Made by a program: the position numbers and the translations under genes. Below are positions 36,523 to 44,970 of a stretch of DNA of 64,000 nt, in pieces (position 1 is the first letter of the stretch; each line of letters starts with the position of its first letter). The DNA comes from Cronobacter dublinensis subsp. dublinensis LMG 23823 (GTDB taxonomy: Bacteria > Pseudomonadota > Gammaproteobacteria > Enterobacterales > Enterobacteriaceae), in assembly GCF_001277235.1 (NCBI RefSeq), contig NZ_CP012266.1, positions 1-64,000 on the forward strand, in the 5' to 3' direction. The notes beneath the pieces are model-generated. The model ran no database searches and was not told the DNA's origin. It worked only from the letters and a program-made list of their open reading frames with translations.

Positions 36523-37394
36523 CGCAGACGCAACCGCTGGCGAAAGATTTCGCCAACCTGCTGGCCGTGCGCAACATGATGATGTCGGCCCGCGTGGCGA
36601 ATGACGCCGATGATGACCGCGCGCGCGTGGCGCGCTGGATTTCGGGCCTGTCCGCGCCGCTTGCCTGCGACATGCGGGAAGAGGCGGGAGTACGGCGCTT
36701 TTATCCGGATGTGGTGCGCGATCCGCAGCCGATTTTCTATCTGCACGGCGGCGGGCTGGTCTATTACTCAACGGCAATTTTCGCGCCTTTTTTAAGCGCG
36801 CTGTGCCAGCAAACCGGGCGCGAGATTTATGCGTTCGATTACCCGAAAGCCCCGGAAACGCCGATGCAGGATTGCGTTGACGCGCTGGAAAGGCAACTGG
36901 CAGAGTGGATAACCCCTGCGCGCCCTCCGGCGCTGGTGGGTGACAGCGTCGGCGGCCTGCTGGCGCTCTGGTTCGCCAGCGGCCCGTTCGCCGGCGCATT
37001 TTCTAGCCTGCATTTGATTTATCCGGTGCTGGCCCGCCACCACGATTTCGCGTCGTTTGACGCGTTCGGCCAGGGCTATCTGCTGGACGCGCAGACGATG
37101 CGCGGATTCGCCCGCCACTGGCTGCCGTGGTGCGACGCGAAGCGGTTCGATCCGCTGGATACGGGCTTCGCCTGGCGCGCGCTGCCGCCCTGTACGGTGC
37201 ATACCGCCGGATATGATGTTCTGAAGGATGAAGGCCTGGCGTTTGTCGCGAAGGCCCGCGAGCAGGGATGTTCGCTGACGCATTATCACCATCCCGCGAT
37301 GCCGCATGATTTCTGTCTGTATGCGGGGAAACTACCAAGCGCACAGCGTGCTGTGGATGTTATCGCAGACGCGCTAACCAACCGAACGGAGTAA
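36519..37394 (+). CDS. alpha/beta hydrolase, hormone-sensitive-lipase type
   Basis: From ATG 36519 the protein has 291 residues. Oxyanion motif FYLHGGGLVYYS (near residue 74), nucleophile elbow LVGDSVGGLLAL (near 140), Asp in AGYDVLKDEG and His in PAMPHDFCLY are in the expected order. This is the Ser-type counterpart to the Cys-type hydrolase at 31042. It could release the product from the carrier protein or remove an acyl protecting group. Longer in-frame starts are ignored because of the ATGA overlap and the family N-terminus. Confidence 0.83.
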   Translation: MTQTQPLAKDFANLLAVRNMMMSARVANDADDDRARVARWISGLSAPLACDMREEAGVRRFYPDVVRDPQPIFYLHGGGLVYYSTAIFAPFLSALCQQTGREIYAFDYPKAPETPMQDCVDALERQLAEWITPARPPALVGDSVGGLLALWFASGPFAGAFSSLHLIYPVLARHHDFASFDAFGQGYLLDAQTMRGFARHWLPWCDAKRFDPLDTGFAWRALPPCTVHTAGYDVLKDEGLAFVAKAREQGCSLTHYHHPAMPHDFCLYAGKLPSAQRAVDVIADALTNRTE

Positions 37395-37401
37395 GAAAGC
37401 C

Positions 37402-37800
37402 ATGTCAAACCTTGAACAGCTGGCGTATTACCAGAAAAAACTCTCCTTTGAAGCCGATTCATGGGATCTCTATCTCGCGCTCAAAGCCGGGGAAAATATC
37501 GTGGTCGTGGATGGCCGTAGCGAAGAGGCGTACCAGCGCGAGCATATTCCGGGCGCGATTAACCTGCCGCATAAAGCGCTGTGCTTTAACAACACCACTG
37601 AGTTGGATAAATCCAAAGTCTACATCTGCTACTGCGACGGGATCGGCTGTAACGGCTCGACCAAGACCGCGATGAAGCTGCTGACGCTGGGTTTCCAGGT
37701 GAAAGAGCTTATCGGCGGGCTGGACTGGTGGAAACGCGACGGTTACGCCACTGAAGGCCATCAGGGCCGCGACGGCACACCGGTAAGCTGCGGCTGCTGA
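37402..37800 (+). CDS. rhodanese-domain protein
   Basis: Single rhodanese domain, 132 residues: VVDGRSEEAYQREHIPGAINLPH (CH2A-type region) and the active-site segment ICYCDGIGCNGSTKTAMKL, in which the loop carries several cysteines instead of the usual CRxGxR. A cysteine persulfide could pass sulfur, or the domain may have another role with hydrazine chemistry. The C-terminus VSCGC adds two more cysteines. RBS CGGAGTAAG is upstream. A weak hairpin in the 68-bp gap after it may partly end transcription. Confidence 0.83.
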   Translation: MSNLEQLAYYQKKLSFEADSWDLYLALKAGENIVVVDGRSEEAYQREHIPGAINLPHKALCFNNTTELDKSKVYICYCDGIGCNGSTKTAMKLLTLGFQVKELIGGLDWWKRDGYATEGHQGRDGTPVSCGC

Positions 37801-37868
37801 TAATCTCTCAAGGCGGATAAGCCTCGCTTTTCCGCCTCATTAAAAAATAACGCTTTTCTCAGGAATTA

Positions 37869-38270
37869 ATGACTAATTCTGACGGGGTTGCTATGTCCGC
37901 AAATAATGCTCAGCGGGTTGCTGCGGTATGTGAAAAATTCCGCACGCTGGATATGGAAATCATTATGTCGTGTTTTACGAAGGATGTGACGGTGAATTAT
38001 AACCAGCTGGATACGCTGCGCGGCAAAGCGGCGTTAAATGAATTCCTGACGCCGCGCTACCGGATACTTGGCGATTATCAGCTTGATAAAAAAATCGTTA
38101 TGGAAGAAGGCGATCGCGTCTGCGTTGAAGTGCGCGCGAGCTATGTGAATAAAAATACGCAGGTCGCTTTTCAGAGTCGTATTTTTGAAATTCTGGTGTT
38201 TGAAGAAAATCTTATTTCCCACTGGGATTATATCGGCCACAGCGAAGAAGTTATTTCCTGGTCAATTTAA
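37869..38270 (+). CDS. SnoaL/NTF2-like protein
   Basis: A 133-residue protein with the cone-shaped NTF2/SnoaL pattern: an N-terminal helix (QRVAAVCEKFRTLDMEIIMSCFTKDVTVNYN), then a curved sheet ending in LVFEENLISHWDYIGHSEEV. Such folds serve as small isomerases, cyclases or binding proteins. ATG 37869 has RBS AGGAATTA; ATG 37893 is also possible. It is AT-richer than its neighbours and lies directly before the N-hydroxylase gene, so it may assist that enzyme. Confidence 0.75.
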   Translation: MTNSDGVAMSANNAQRVAAVCEKFRTLDMEIIMSCFTKDVTVNYNQLDTLRGKAALNEFLTPRYRILGDYQLDKKIVMEEGDRVCVEVRASYVNKNTQVAFQSRIFEILVFEENLISHWDYIGHSEEVISWSI

Positions 38271-38282
38271 TGGAGCGCGCAG

Positions 38283-39623
38283 ATGACCACGCAAATGCAT
38301 TACGCCGGGGATATTCCTGGTAATGAAACGGAATACGATATTATCGGCATCGGTTTTGGCCCGGCGAATATAGCGCTGGCGATTGCCTTAGAAGAGTTTG
38401 GCTTTAAAGGAAAATGCCTGTTTCTGGAGCGTCGCGACGGCCCCTGCTGGCAGCCGCAAATGCTGCTGTCGGGCAGCGATATCCAGAACCATCCGGCGCG
38501 CGATCTGGTGACGCCGCGCAACCCGCGCAGCCGCTATACCTTTCTCAACTTTTTGTTTGAGAAGAACCGTCTGTTTGAGCATCTCAACCTCGGGCTGGAA
38601 TTCCCGCTGCGCCGGGAGTTTGCGGAATATGTCACCTGGGTGGCGCAGGCGTTTTCACATCAGGTGAAATACGGGCAGAACGTCACCAGAATCAGCCTTG
38701 ATAAAAGCGCGACGCCGCAGCGTTATCAGATTGAAACCGCCGATGGCGCCGTGTGGCGCGCCCGCGCGCTGGTGGTGGCGCCGGGGCGCACGCCGCTTAT
38801 CCCGGAGGTATTTACCCGCGCCAGCCGCGAGCGGGTTTTCCATCTGACGTCCTATCTGGAAAGCCTGGAGAAACTCAATGCGCGTCGTCCGCTGCGCCGG
38901 ATTGCGGTCGTCGGCGGCAGCCAGAGCGCGGTGGAAATTCTGCTGCATCTGCGCCAGAGCTGGCCGCAGGTGGAGGTTATCAATATTCAGCGCGGCTATG
39001 GGTTTCGCCTGAAGGACACCAGCCCGTTTAGCGAACATGTTTATTTCCCGGAGTTCGTGGATTACTACTTTTCCAGCTCTGCGGCGGCGAAGCAAAACAT
39101 CAACCGCCATCTGCATTACACCAACTACTCCTCGGCGGATAAAGACGTCATTCACCAGCTTTATGTGGGCCTGTACGAAGACAAACTCGCCGGCCAGCAA
39201 CGGGTGCAGATCCTCGCGAACCAGCAGATAACCGGCTATCGCGAAACGGCCTCGGGCTGCACGCTGCACCTGACCGACAGCCACACTCACCGCCAGCAAA
39301 CCATAAGCGACCTGGACGGCGTCGTGCTGGCGACCGGTTTTCGCAATCTCGGCAACGGCGAGAGCGAAGAGCTGTGCCCGCCGCTGTTAAGCGAGCTTTA
39401 CCCGATGATTGAAACCCAGGAGAGCGGCTTTTTGAAAATCAACCGCGACTACAGCCTGAGTTCCCGGCCCGGTTGCGCGCTGCCGCCGCTGTTCCTGAAC
39501 GGCCTGTGTGAGTCCTCTCACGGTTATGGCGATGCGGGGTCTTTCAGCCTGTTGTCGCTGCGTGCGAAGGATATCTGGATGTCGCTCTCGCCGCTGCTGC
39601 AGGAGCAGGAAGTGCCGGTCTGA
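38283..39623 (+). CDS. flavin-dependent L-lysine/L-ornithine-type N-monooxygenase
   Basis: N-hydroxylating monooxygenase of the IucD/PvdA/SidA family, 446 residues. FAD motif GIGFGPANIALAIALEE (about residues 21-37), substrate-side signature DLVTPRNPRSRYTFLNFLFE (near 78-97), NADPH motif AVVGGSQSAVEILLHL (near 207) and the C-terminal ATGFRN block. It would hydroxylate the side-chain amine of a diamino acid, the first step of the hydrazine route. Lysine is the substrate in the s56-p1 and triacsin pathways; here ornithine or 2,4-diaminobutyrate are possible, the latter because a DABA aminotransferase gene follows at once. Confidence 0.88.
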   Translation: MTTQMHYAGDIPGNETEYDIIGIGFGPANIALAIALEEFGFKGKCLFLERRDGPCWQPQMLLSGSDIQNHPARDLVTPRNPRSRYTFLNFLFEKNRLFEHLNLGLEFPLRREFAEYVTWVAQAFSHQVKYGQNVTRISLDKSATPQRYQIETADGAVWRARALVVAPGRTPLIPEVFTRASRERVFHLTSYLESLEKLNARRPLRRIAVVGGSQSAVEILLHLRQSWPQVEVINIQRGYGFRLKDTSPFSEHVYFPEFVDYYFSSSAAAKQNINRHLHYTNYSSADKDVIHQLYVGLYEDKLAGQQRVQILANQQITGYRETASGCTLHLTDSHTHRQQTISDLDGVVLATGFRNLGNGESEELCPPLLSELYPMIETQESGFLKINRDYSLSSRPGCALPPLFLNGLCESSHGYGDAGSFSLLSLRAKDIWMSLSPLLQEQEVPV

Positions 39624-39656
39624 CTCTCTCTTTTCTCTCTGGAAACGGTAAAAAAT

Positions 39657-40949
39657 ATGACTACGCATGACACGGTTTTCGAGGTTTTCGCCCGCCATGA
39701 GTCCTCGGCGCGCAGCTATTGCCGCAACTTTCCGGTGGTGTTTCAGCGTGCGAGCGGAAGCTATCTGTATGACGCGCAAAATAACGCCTGGCTCGACTTT
39801 TTAAGCTGCGCCGGGGCGGTGAACTACGGCCATAACCCCGACGCCCTGAAGCAGGCGCTGCTGGAATATGTCGCTAATGACGGCATCCAGGCCGCGCTGG
39901 ATCTGCATTCCGAAGCCAAGATGGCGTTTATCCTCGACTTTCACCGGCTGATCCTGGCGCCGCGCGCGCTGGATTACCGGATGCAGTTTACCTCCCCGAC
40001 CGGCACCAGCGTGGTGGAGTCGGCTATCAAGCTTGCCCGCAAAACGCGCGAGCGCGCCACCATCGTGGCGTTTACCAATGGCTTTCACGGCATGTCGTCA
40101 ACGGCGCTGGGGCTGACCGGCAATCGCGATAACCGCCAGCCGTGGGCCGATGCGCATGTCTTTCGTCTGCCGTATGAGGGCTATCTCGATGGCCTGGATT
40201 CTGTCGCGTATCTGGAAAAACTGCTGACGGATAACAGTTCCGGGCTCGACGTGCCCGCGGCGGTTATCCTGGAGACCGTACAGGGCGAAGGGGGCGTGAA
40301 TGTCGCCTCTGCCGGGTGGCTGCAACGGCTGCGCGAGCTGACCCGTCGCCACAATATTTTGCTGATCGTGGATGATATTCAGGCGGGTTGCGGGCGTACC
40401 GGCGAGTTTTTCAGTTTTGAGTTCGCGGGTATCGAGCCGGATATCGTCTGCCTGTCTAAATCGTTAAGCGGCTACGGCCTGCCGTTTTCGCTGCTGCTCT
40501 ATAAACCGGAGCTGGATCAGTGGAGCCCTGGCGAAGACAACGGCACCTTTCGCGGCAACACCACGGCATTCGTCACCGCCCGCGCCGCGCTGACCGCGTT
40601 CTGGGCCGACGACGCGCTGAGCCAGCATGTGTTTCAGCTTGAAAGCGTGGTGAAACAGTGGCTGGCGGAAATCCATCTGCGCTTTGCGCCCTTTATCAAA
40701 GCGACCCGTGGCCGCGGCCTGTTTTACGGTATTGAGTTCCACCAGCCGGAACACGCCCGCGCCATATCGCGCGCCTGTTTTGAGCAGAAGATGATTATCG
40801 AACGGGCAGGCGATCGCGATCAGGTGGTGAAACTGATGCCCGCGCTGACCATCAGCGAGGCGCAGCTGCGCGACGGGCTCGACATCCTGCAGCGTGCGAT
40901 CGAAGGCGTGCTGGCCGACGCGCTGCTTGACCAGCCGATCGCCGTATAA
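39657..40949 (+). CDS. diaminobutyrate--2-oxoglutarate aminotransferase (EctB-like, class III)
   Basis: PLP enzyme of 430 residues. The N-terminus follows the EctB pattern (ESSARSYCRNFPVVFQRASGSYLYD... WLDFLSCAGAVNYGHN). PLP elements: TGTSVVESAIKLAR, IVDDIQAGCGRTG and the Schiff-base Lys in CLSKSLSGYGLP. It should convert aspartate semialdehyde to L-2,4-diaminobutyrate. No ectA or ectC is present, so the DABA is not for ectoine. It may feed the N-hydroxylase or form part of the end product. Confidence 0.86.
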   Translation: MTTHDTVFEVFARHESSARSYCRNFPVVFQRASGSYLYDAQNNAWLDFLSCAGAVNYGHNPDALKQALLEYVANDGIQAALDLHSEAKMAFILDFHRLILAPRALDYRMQFTSPTGTSVVESAIKLARKTRERATIVAFTNGFHGMSSTALGLTGNRDNRQPWADAHVFRLPYEGYLDGLDSVAYLEKLLTDNSSGLDVPAAVILETVQGEGGVNVASAGWLQRLRELTRRHNILLIVDDIQAGCGRTGEFFSFEFAGIEPDIVCLSKSLSGYGLPFSLLLYKPELDQWSPGEDNGTFRGNTTAFVTARAALTAFWADDALSQHVFQLESVVKQWLAEIHLRFAPFIKATRGRGLFYGIEFHQPEHARAISRACFEQKMIIERAGDRDQVVKLMPALTISEAQLRDGLDILQRAIEGVLADALLDQPIAV

Positions 40950-40959
40950 GGAGCCGATC

Positions 40960-42174
40960 ATGACGTATGACGTGTTAATTGTCGGCAGCGGCGTGGGCGG
41001 AAGCGCCTGCGCCATCCTGCTGCGCCAGCGGGGCATGACGGTGCGGCTTATCGAAAAAATGCCGGACGCGCAGCGCTATAAAAAGCTTTGCACCCATTTT
41101 ATCCAGCCCGCCGCGATACCGGTGCTGGAGCAGCTCAACATGGCGGCGCTTGCCAGCCCGCCTTACAGCGTGCGCACCAAAGCGGCGTTTATTACCGCCG
41201 CCGGGTATATCGACCCGGAAGGCGGCTACGGCCCAGCGAGCGAAGGGTACGCGCTGAATCTTGAGCGGTCGGTGCTGGACCCGGCGCTGCGCCAGCAGGC
41301 GGAAAACGCGGGCGTGGAGAGCGGGTTTGGCGAGCATGTCACGGCGCTTGAACGCACGCCGGACGGCTGGACGCTGACCATTGAGAAAGACGCGCAGACG
41401 CGGTTGGTGCAGGGCCGGGTGCTGGTGGCCGCCGACGGTCGCACCTCCGCCATCGCCCGACTGACGGGTAACGAGGCTGTGGCGCATGAAAACCAGCGGG
41501 CGACGTTCTTCGCATATTGCGCGGGCATCACCGCGCCGGAGCAGGGGCGCTCGCTCTTTGCCCACAGCGCGGGCGGCATGGCATTTCTTTATCCGTTAAC
41601 GGGCGGACGCACGCTGCTGTCGGCTTATGTGGATAAAGAGACGGCGAAACGCTGGCAGGAGGAGGGCGCAGAACAGGCGTTGCTGCGCTACTTCACGACC
41701 GTGCCGCAGATGCCGGACGTGCGAAACGCGCGCTTTGAGACGCCGGTTTACGGTTATCAGGATTATCCAAGCCTGGTGCGTCAGCCGGTGCACGCGGATA
41801 TCGCCTTTATCGGCGACGCGGCGCTTTCGCTCGACCCGATGAGCGGCGTGGGATGCAGCTTTGCGCTCCAGGCGGCGTCGATGCTTGCGGCAGCGCTGGG
41901 CGAGCAGGCGAGCCTGCCTGCGGCGCTGAAGGCTTACGCGCAGCGCTTCAACGGCTATTTCCCGGCCCACGCGCGCGGCATTATCGCCGATTCGCTGATA
42001 ACCAAAGACGAAGCCCGCCAGCAGCAGCTGTATCAGGCGATTCTTGCGGATCCGATGCTGCAACGGCAGTACCGCGATCTGACCGGTCGTCTGCTGTCGC
42101 CGCCGGCGTTTCAGAATGCGTATCTGGTGAGTAAAGCGCGCCAGCGTACCGCCACGGCGCGGGCAGGCGCATAA
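40960..42174 (+). CDS. FAD-dependent monooxygenase/dehydrogenase, aromatic-hydroxylase-like fold
   Basis: From ATG 40960, preceded by AAGGAGCC, the protein has 404 residues. It shows the FAD Rossmann motif VGSGVGGSACAILL (residues 7-20) and the second FAD motif IAFIGDAALSLDPMSGVGCSFALQAA (near 283-308), typical of the PHBH/halogenase/geranylgeranyl-reductase group. It directly precedes a free acyl carrier protein gene. Oxidation of a carrier-bound hydrazine to a hydrazone or diazo group, as reported for azaserine, is an attractive but unproven role. Confidence 0.85.
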   Translation: MTYDVLIVGSGVGGSACAILLRQRGMTVRLIEKMPDAQRYKKLCTHFIQPAAIPVLEQLNMAALASPPYSVRTKAAFITAAGYIDPEGGYGPASEGYALNLERSVLDPALRQQAENAGVESGFGEHVTALERTPDGWTLTIEKDAQTRLVQGRVLVAADGRTSAIARLTGNEAVAHENQRATFFAYCAGITAPEQGRSLFAHSAGGMAFLYPLTGGRTLLSAYVDKETAKRWQEEGAEQALLRYFTTVPQMPDVRNARFETPVYGYQDYPSLVRQPVHADIAFIGDAALSLDPMSGVGCSFALQAASMLAAALGEQASLPAALKAYAQRFNGYFPAHARGIIADSLITKDEARQQQLYQAILADPMLQRQYRDLTGRLLSPPAFQNAYLVSKARQRTATARAGA

Positions 42175-42183
42175 GGAGAGAAG

Positions 42184-42447
42184 ATGTCTGAGCAATCTGT
42201 CGCCGCGCTGGAGGCGGTCATTCTGGAAAAGCTGGCGCTACAGCTGCCCGATAAAGGGCCGCTCGGCGCGCAGACCCCCTTCGCGTCGCTGGGTGTGGAT
42301 TCGATAGGCGTGGTGATCCTCGTGGCGGAACTTGAGAGCGAGCTGGATTTCGTTTTCGACCCGGCTGACCTGGATATGACCCACTTTACGCATGCCGGGC
42401 GTCTCGCCTCGCTGTTGCACAGTAAATATCAGCTCACAGGAGAGTGA
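42184..42447 (+). CDS. acyl carrier protein
   Basis: Free carrier protein of 87 residues with the phosphopantetheine site Ser40 in FASLGVDSIGVVIL and the usual four-helix pattern; the acidic region DFVFDPADLDM is helix III. RBS GGAGAGAAG precedes the ATG. It lies between the flavin monooxygenase and the BtrH-like gene, so it is likely the platform for late oxidation and acyl transfer. It is the second carrier domain of the cluster. Confidence 0.9.
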   Translation: MSEQSVAALEAVILEKLALQLPDKGPLGAQTPFASLGVDSIGVVILVAELESELDFVFDPADLDMTHFTHAGRLASLLHSKYQLTGE

Positions 42448-42448
42448 C

Positions 42449-43402
42449 ATGATGACGGATATTCTCTATCCGCACGATGCGCAGCTCTACGATCGCCGCT
42501 TTATGAATTGCGCCGAGCGTCACGCCGTGGTGTTTCTTAAAGAACGCCGCGCACAAACCGATCTGCTTTTTTACCGCGCGCTGGTAAGCAGCGATGAGAT
42601 TTTTCGCCAGATCATTCAGCAAAAAAAGCCGAAATATAATTTTGTGAATGGCTGCTTTAACGAGCCGGACTTAAACGCGCTGGGCATTTATCCCCACGAA
42701 TTACGGGGCGACGATTTTGCGCAAATTAAGCCGGATGTCGATGCGCTTATTCGCCAGTATGGATTTGTGCTTATTTCCGGTTCGGTCTTTTATTTCCCGC
42801 ACTGTCCGGAATACCGGCAGAAACATTTGCATCATCTGGTAGTGCTGAACGGCGTGGATGAGGCGCGTGACCGTTATCAGGTCGCGGATGATAACCCGGC
42901 CAGCGTGCTGTGCCAGTATCAGTATGGATTACAGGAGGTAGCGGGCTTTTTTGATAATAACGGCGACCGGCTGGCGCGCTGGTTTACGCTTGATCATTAC
43001 AACAGCGACGATGCAACACGCTATTTCCATCAGGCGCTGCGCGATTACCTCACCCATTATCAGGACAGCCAGCAATTTTTATCCGGCATTGAGGACTACC
43101 TGAAAGATAATTTTGAAGCACGTGAAATTAAATTGCAGTTATTACATGACGGATTCAGTTTACTATCAGGATCGCGAACGCTGTTCGCTCACTATTTATC
43201 GCTTCAGCATCCCGACCAGGACGCCATGACTGAACTGGCGCGCCAGCTCGGCCAGCAGGCCTTTATTCTGAAAAGCCTGGTGGTGAAAGCGCGCATTACC
43301 CAGCGGCTGGATATTGCCGACCTGGCGACGCGCGCCCGACAGTTTCAGGAGCAGGAAAGCGCTTTGTTACAGGCATTACGCACTCTGCTGCGAGGACATT
43401 GA
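42449..43402 (+). CDS. BtrH-like papain-fold protein, putative acyl-ACP amidotransferase
   Basis: The 317-residue protein resembles the N-terminal domain of BtrH, the butirosin enzyme that moves an acyl group from an ACP to an amine. Candidate triad: Cys21 in RFMNCAERHA, His in KHLHHLVVLNG (near residue 125) and Asp in YQVADDNP. The strand GFVLISGSVFYFPHCPEY before the His is also typical. The C-terminal half is helical. It starts at ATG 42449 with RBS CAGGAGAGTG, directly after the ACP gene. The family call rests on pattern alone. It is AT-richer than its neighbours. Confidence 0.6.
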   Translation: MMTDILYPHDAQLYDRRFMNCAERHAVVFLKERRAQTDLLFYRALVSSDEIFRQIIQQKKPKYNFVNGCFNEPDLNALGIYPHELRGDDFAQIKPDVDALIRQYGFVLISGSVFYFPHCPEYRQKHLHHLVVLNGVDEARDRYQVADDNPASVLCQYQYGLQEVAGFFDNNGDRLARWFTLDHYNSDDATRYFHQALRDYLTHYQDSQQFLSGIEDYLKDNFEAREIKLQLLHDGFSLLSGSRTLFAHYLSLQHPDQDAMTELARQLGQQAFILKSLVVKARITQRLDIADLATRARQFQEQESALLQALRTLLRGH

Positions 43403-43403
43403 G

Positions 43404-44681
43404 ATGACCACAACGGTACAGAAAAAAGGCTACGGGGCGCTGCTGCGCGAAAAACGCTTCTTTCCGTTCTTTTACAGCCAGATCCTGACGAACCTGGGCG
43501 ACGGGCTGTTTTCCGTTTCGCTTATCTATTACGCGCTGAAGATTGGCTCGTCTTCGGCGACGCTTGGGGCCATCGTGTTTGCTATTACGCTGACGCGCGG
43601 CCTGCTCGGCCCGCTGGGCGGCGTCATTAGCGACCGGCTCGACCGCCGCCGCTACGTAATTTGCCTTGAAGTGTTGCGCACCCTGAGCGTACTGGCGATC
43701 CCCGCGCTCTATTATGCGGGCTTGCTGAATATTTACGGGCTGTCGGCTATCGGCGTGTTTATCTCCACGCTGTTTGCGATTTCCGTACCGGCGGCCAAAG
43801 CGCTGATCCCGACGCTTGCCGGGACGGAACGCCTGCAGCTGGCGAACGGACTGATCCAGACCGTTACCTGGCCCGCGTTTTTCCTCGGCTCCGGCCTGCT
43901 GGCGGTACTCCAGGACCGCATTCCTTCTCAGATGCTGTTTGTGGTGACCGGCGTGGTCTTCGGCGTCTCCGGCCTGCTGTTGTGGACGATGCCGAAGAGC
44001 GCACCGCGCACCGCCCCCACGAACCGCCTGACGCCCGGCGTGTTTTTCCAGGAGCTGCGCAACGGTTATCAGGTGTTGCATGTTGACCCGGTGATGCGCA
44101 CCCGCGTCTGGCTGTATGGCGCGTTTACGTTCTTCTGGCGCGGCAGCCTGCAAATTTGCATCCCGATCCTTATCCTGCGCACGCTGGAAAGCCCGCCGTG
44201 GCTCTACGGCGCGCTGATGTTTGCCAACGGGCTTGCGGAGCTGCTGGCGAATTTGTGGGTCGGGAAGCGGTTCTTCCAGCGTCCGCTGCTGTTTACCTAT
44301 TCCTGCGAAGTGCTGCTCGGAAGCGGCCTGCTGCTGCTGGCGCTGAGCCTGTGGCTGCCGTTCACTTACCTCTGGCTGTTCTCGGCGGTGATTCTGATTG
44401 GCGTCGCGGCCGCGACCATTGATATCCCGCTGCTGACGGTGATTCAGAAGCAGATCCCGGCGGAACATGTCGGGAAGGTGATCAGCTACTGGTTTACTAT
44501 CGGCTCGTGCGGCGGCGCGGCAGGGTCTTTGCTGCTGGGAATGCTGTTTGAGCTAGTGCCTGTCAGCAGCGGTATTGTGATAACCGGCGCGGTGTGCCTG
44601 TTTATTGGCCTGGCGTTCTATAGCTGGGCGCAAAAGCGCAATACGTTTATTGAAGAACGCAGCGTGGACGTGGTGGTATAA
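43404..44681 (+). CDS. MFS-family exporter
   Basis: From ATG 43404 the protein has 425 residues and about 12 hydrophobic helices. The MFS A-motif is GGVISDRLDRRRYV after helix 2 (near residue 75), and PAAKALIPTLAG lies after helix 4. It resembles EntS-type and macrolide-type exporters (MFS_3). RBS GAGGACATTG spans the preceding stop. As the last gene of the cluster it most likely exports the product and protects the host. Confidence 0.85.
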   Translation: MTTTVQKKGYGALLREKRFFPFFYSQILTNLGDGLFSVSLIYYALKIGSSSATLGAIVFAITLTRGLLGPLGGVISDRLDRRRYVICLEVLRTLSVLAIPALYYAGLLNIYGLSAIGVFISTLFAISVPAAKALIPTLAGTERLQLANGLIQTVTWPAFFLGSGLLAVLQDRIPSQMLFVVTGVVFGVSGLLLWTMPKSAPRTAPTNRLTPGVFFQELRNGYQVLHVDPVMRTRVWLYGAFTFFWRGSLQICIPILILRTLESPPWLYGALMFANGLAELLANLWVGKRFFQRPLLFTYSCEVLLGSGLLLLALSLWLPFTYLWLFSAVILIGVAAATIDIPLLTVIQKQIPAEHVGKVISYWFTIGSCGGAAGSLLLGMLFELVPVSSGIVITGAVCLFIGLAFYSWAQKRNTFIEERSVDVVV

Positions 44682-44970
44682 GGGCGTTAAAGCTCAATTA
44701 ACAACGGGTTAGATGAGTGAGTGGATGCTTACTACACAAAGCCAGGGATGGCGAACATCAGCAGCGAAAGACGAGCGTAAAAGCAGGACTCATTGCTTTC
44801 GCTCCCTTCAGCTTTTCCTGAAACGTTGGTAATGACGCTAACAGGCACAATATGAAAGGCTTTTTTGTAAAGCCGGTAAGCGGTAATGTGATGTTTTTAG
44901 GGAACAATGCGTGGACGAATACGCCTCTCAGAGGCGGCATCCCGAATGTATGATGGGCGTGTATCGGACT

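Noticed and set aside
42449..43402. Heme-oxygenase-like diiron oxidase
   Set aside because: Its place after an ACP suggested this at first, but the sequence does not show the expected E/H ligand pattern, and the Cys-His-Asp order with the HHLVVLNG strand points to a BtrH-like fold.
28696..44681. Hydroxamate siderophore cluster
   Set aside because: The N-hydroxylase and adenylation enzyme could suggest this, but there is no NIS synthetase (IucA/IucC type), no multidomain NRPS, no TonB receptor and no ferric reductase, and the MetRS-like plus cupin set fits N-N bond formation better.
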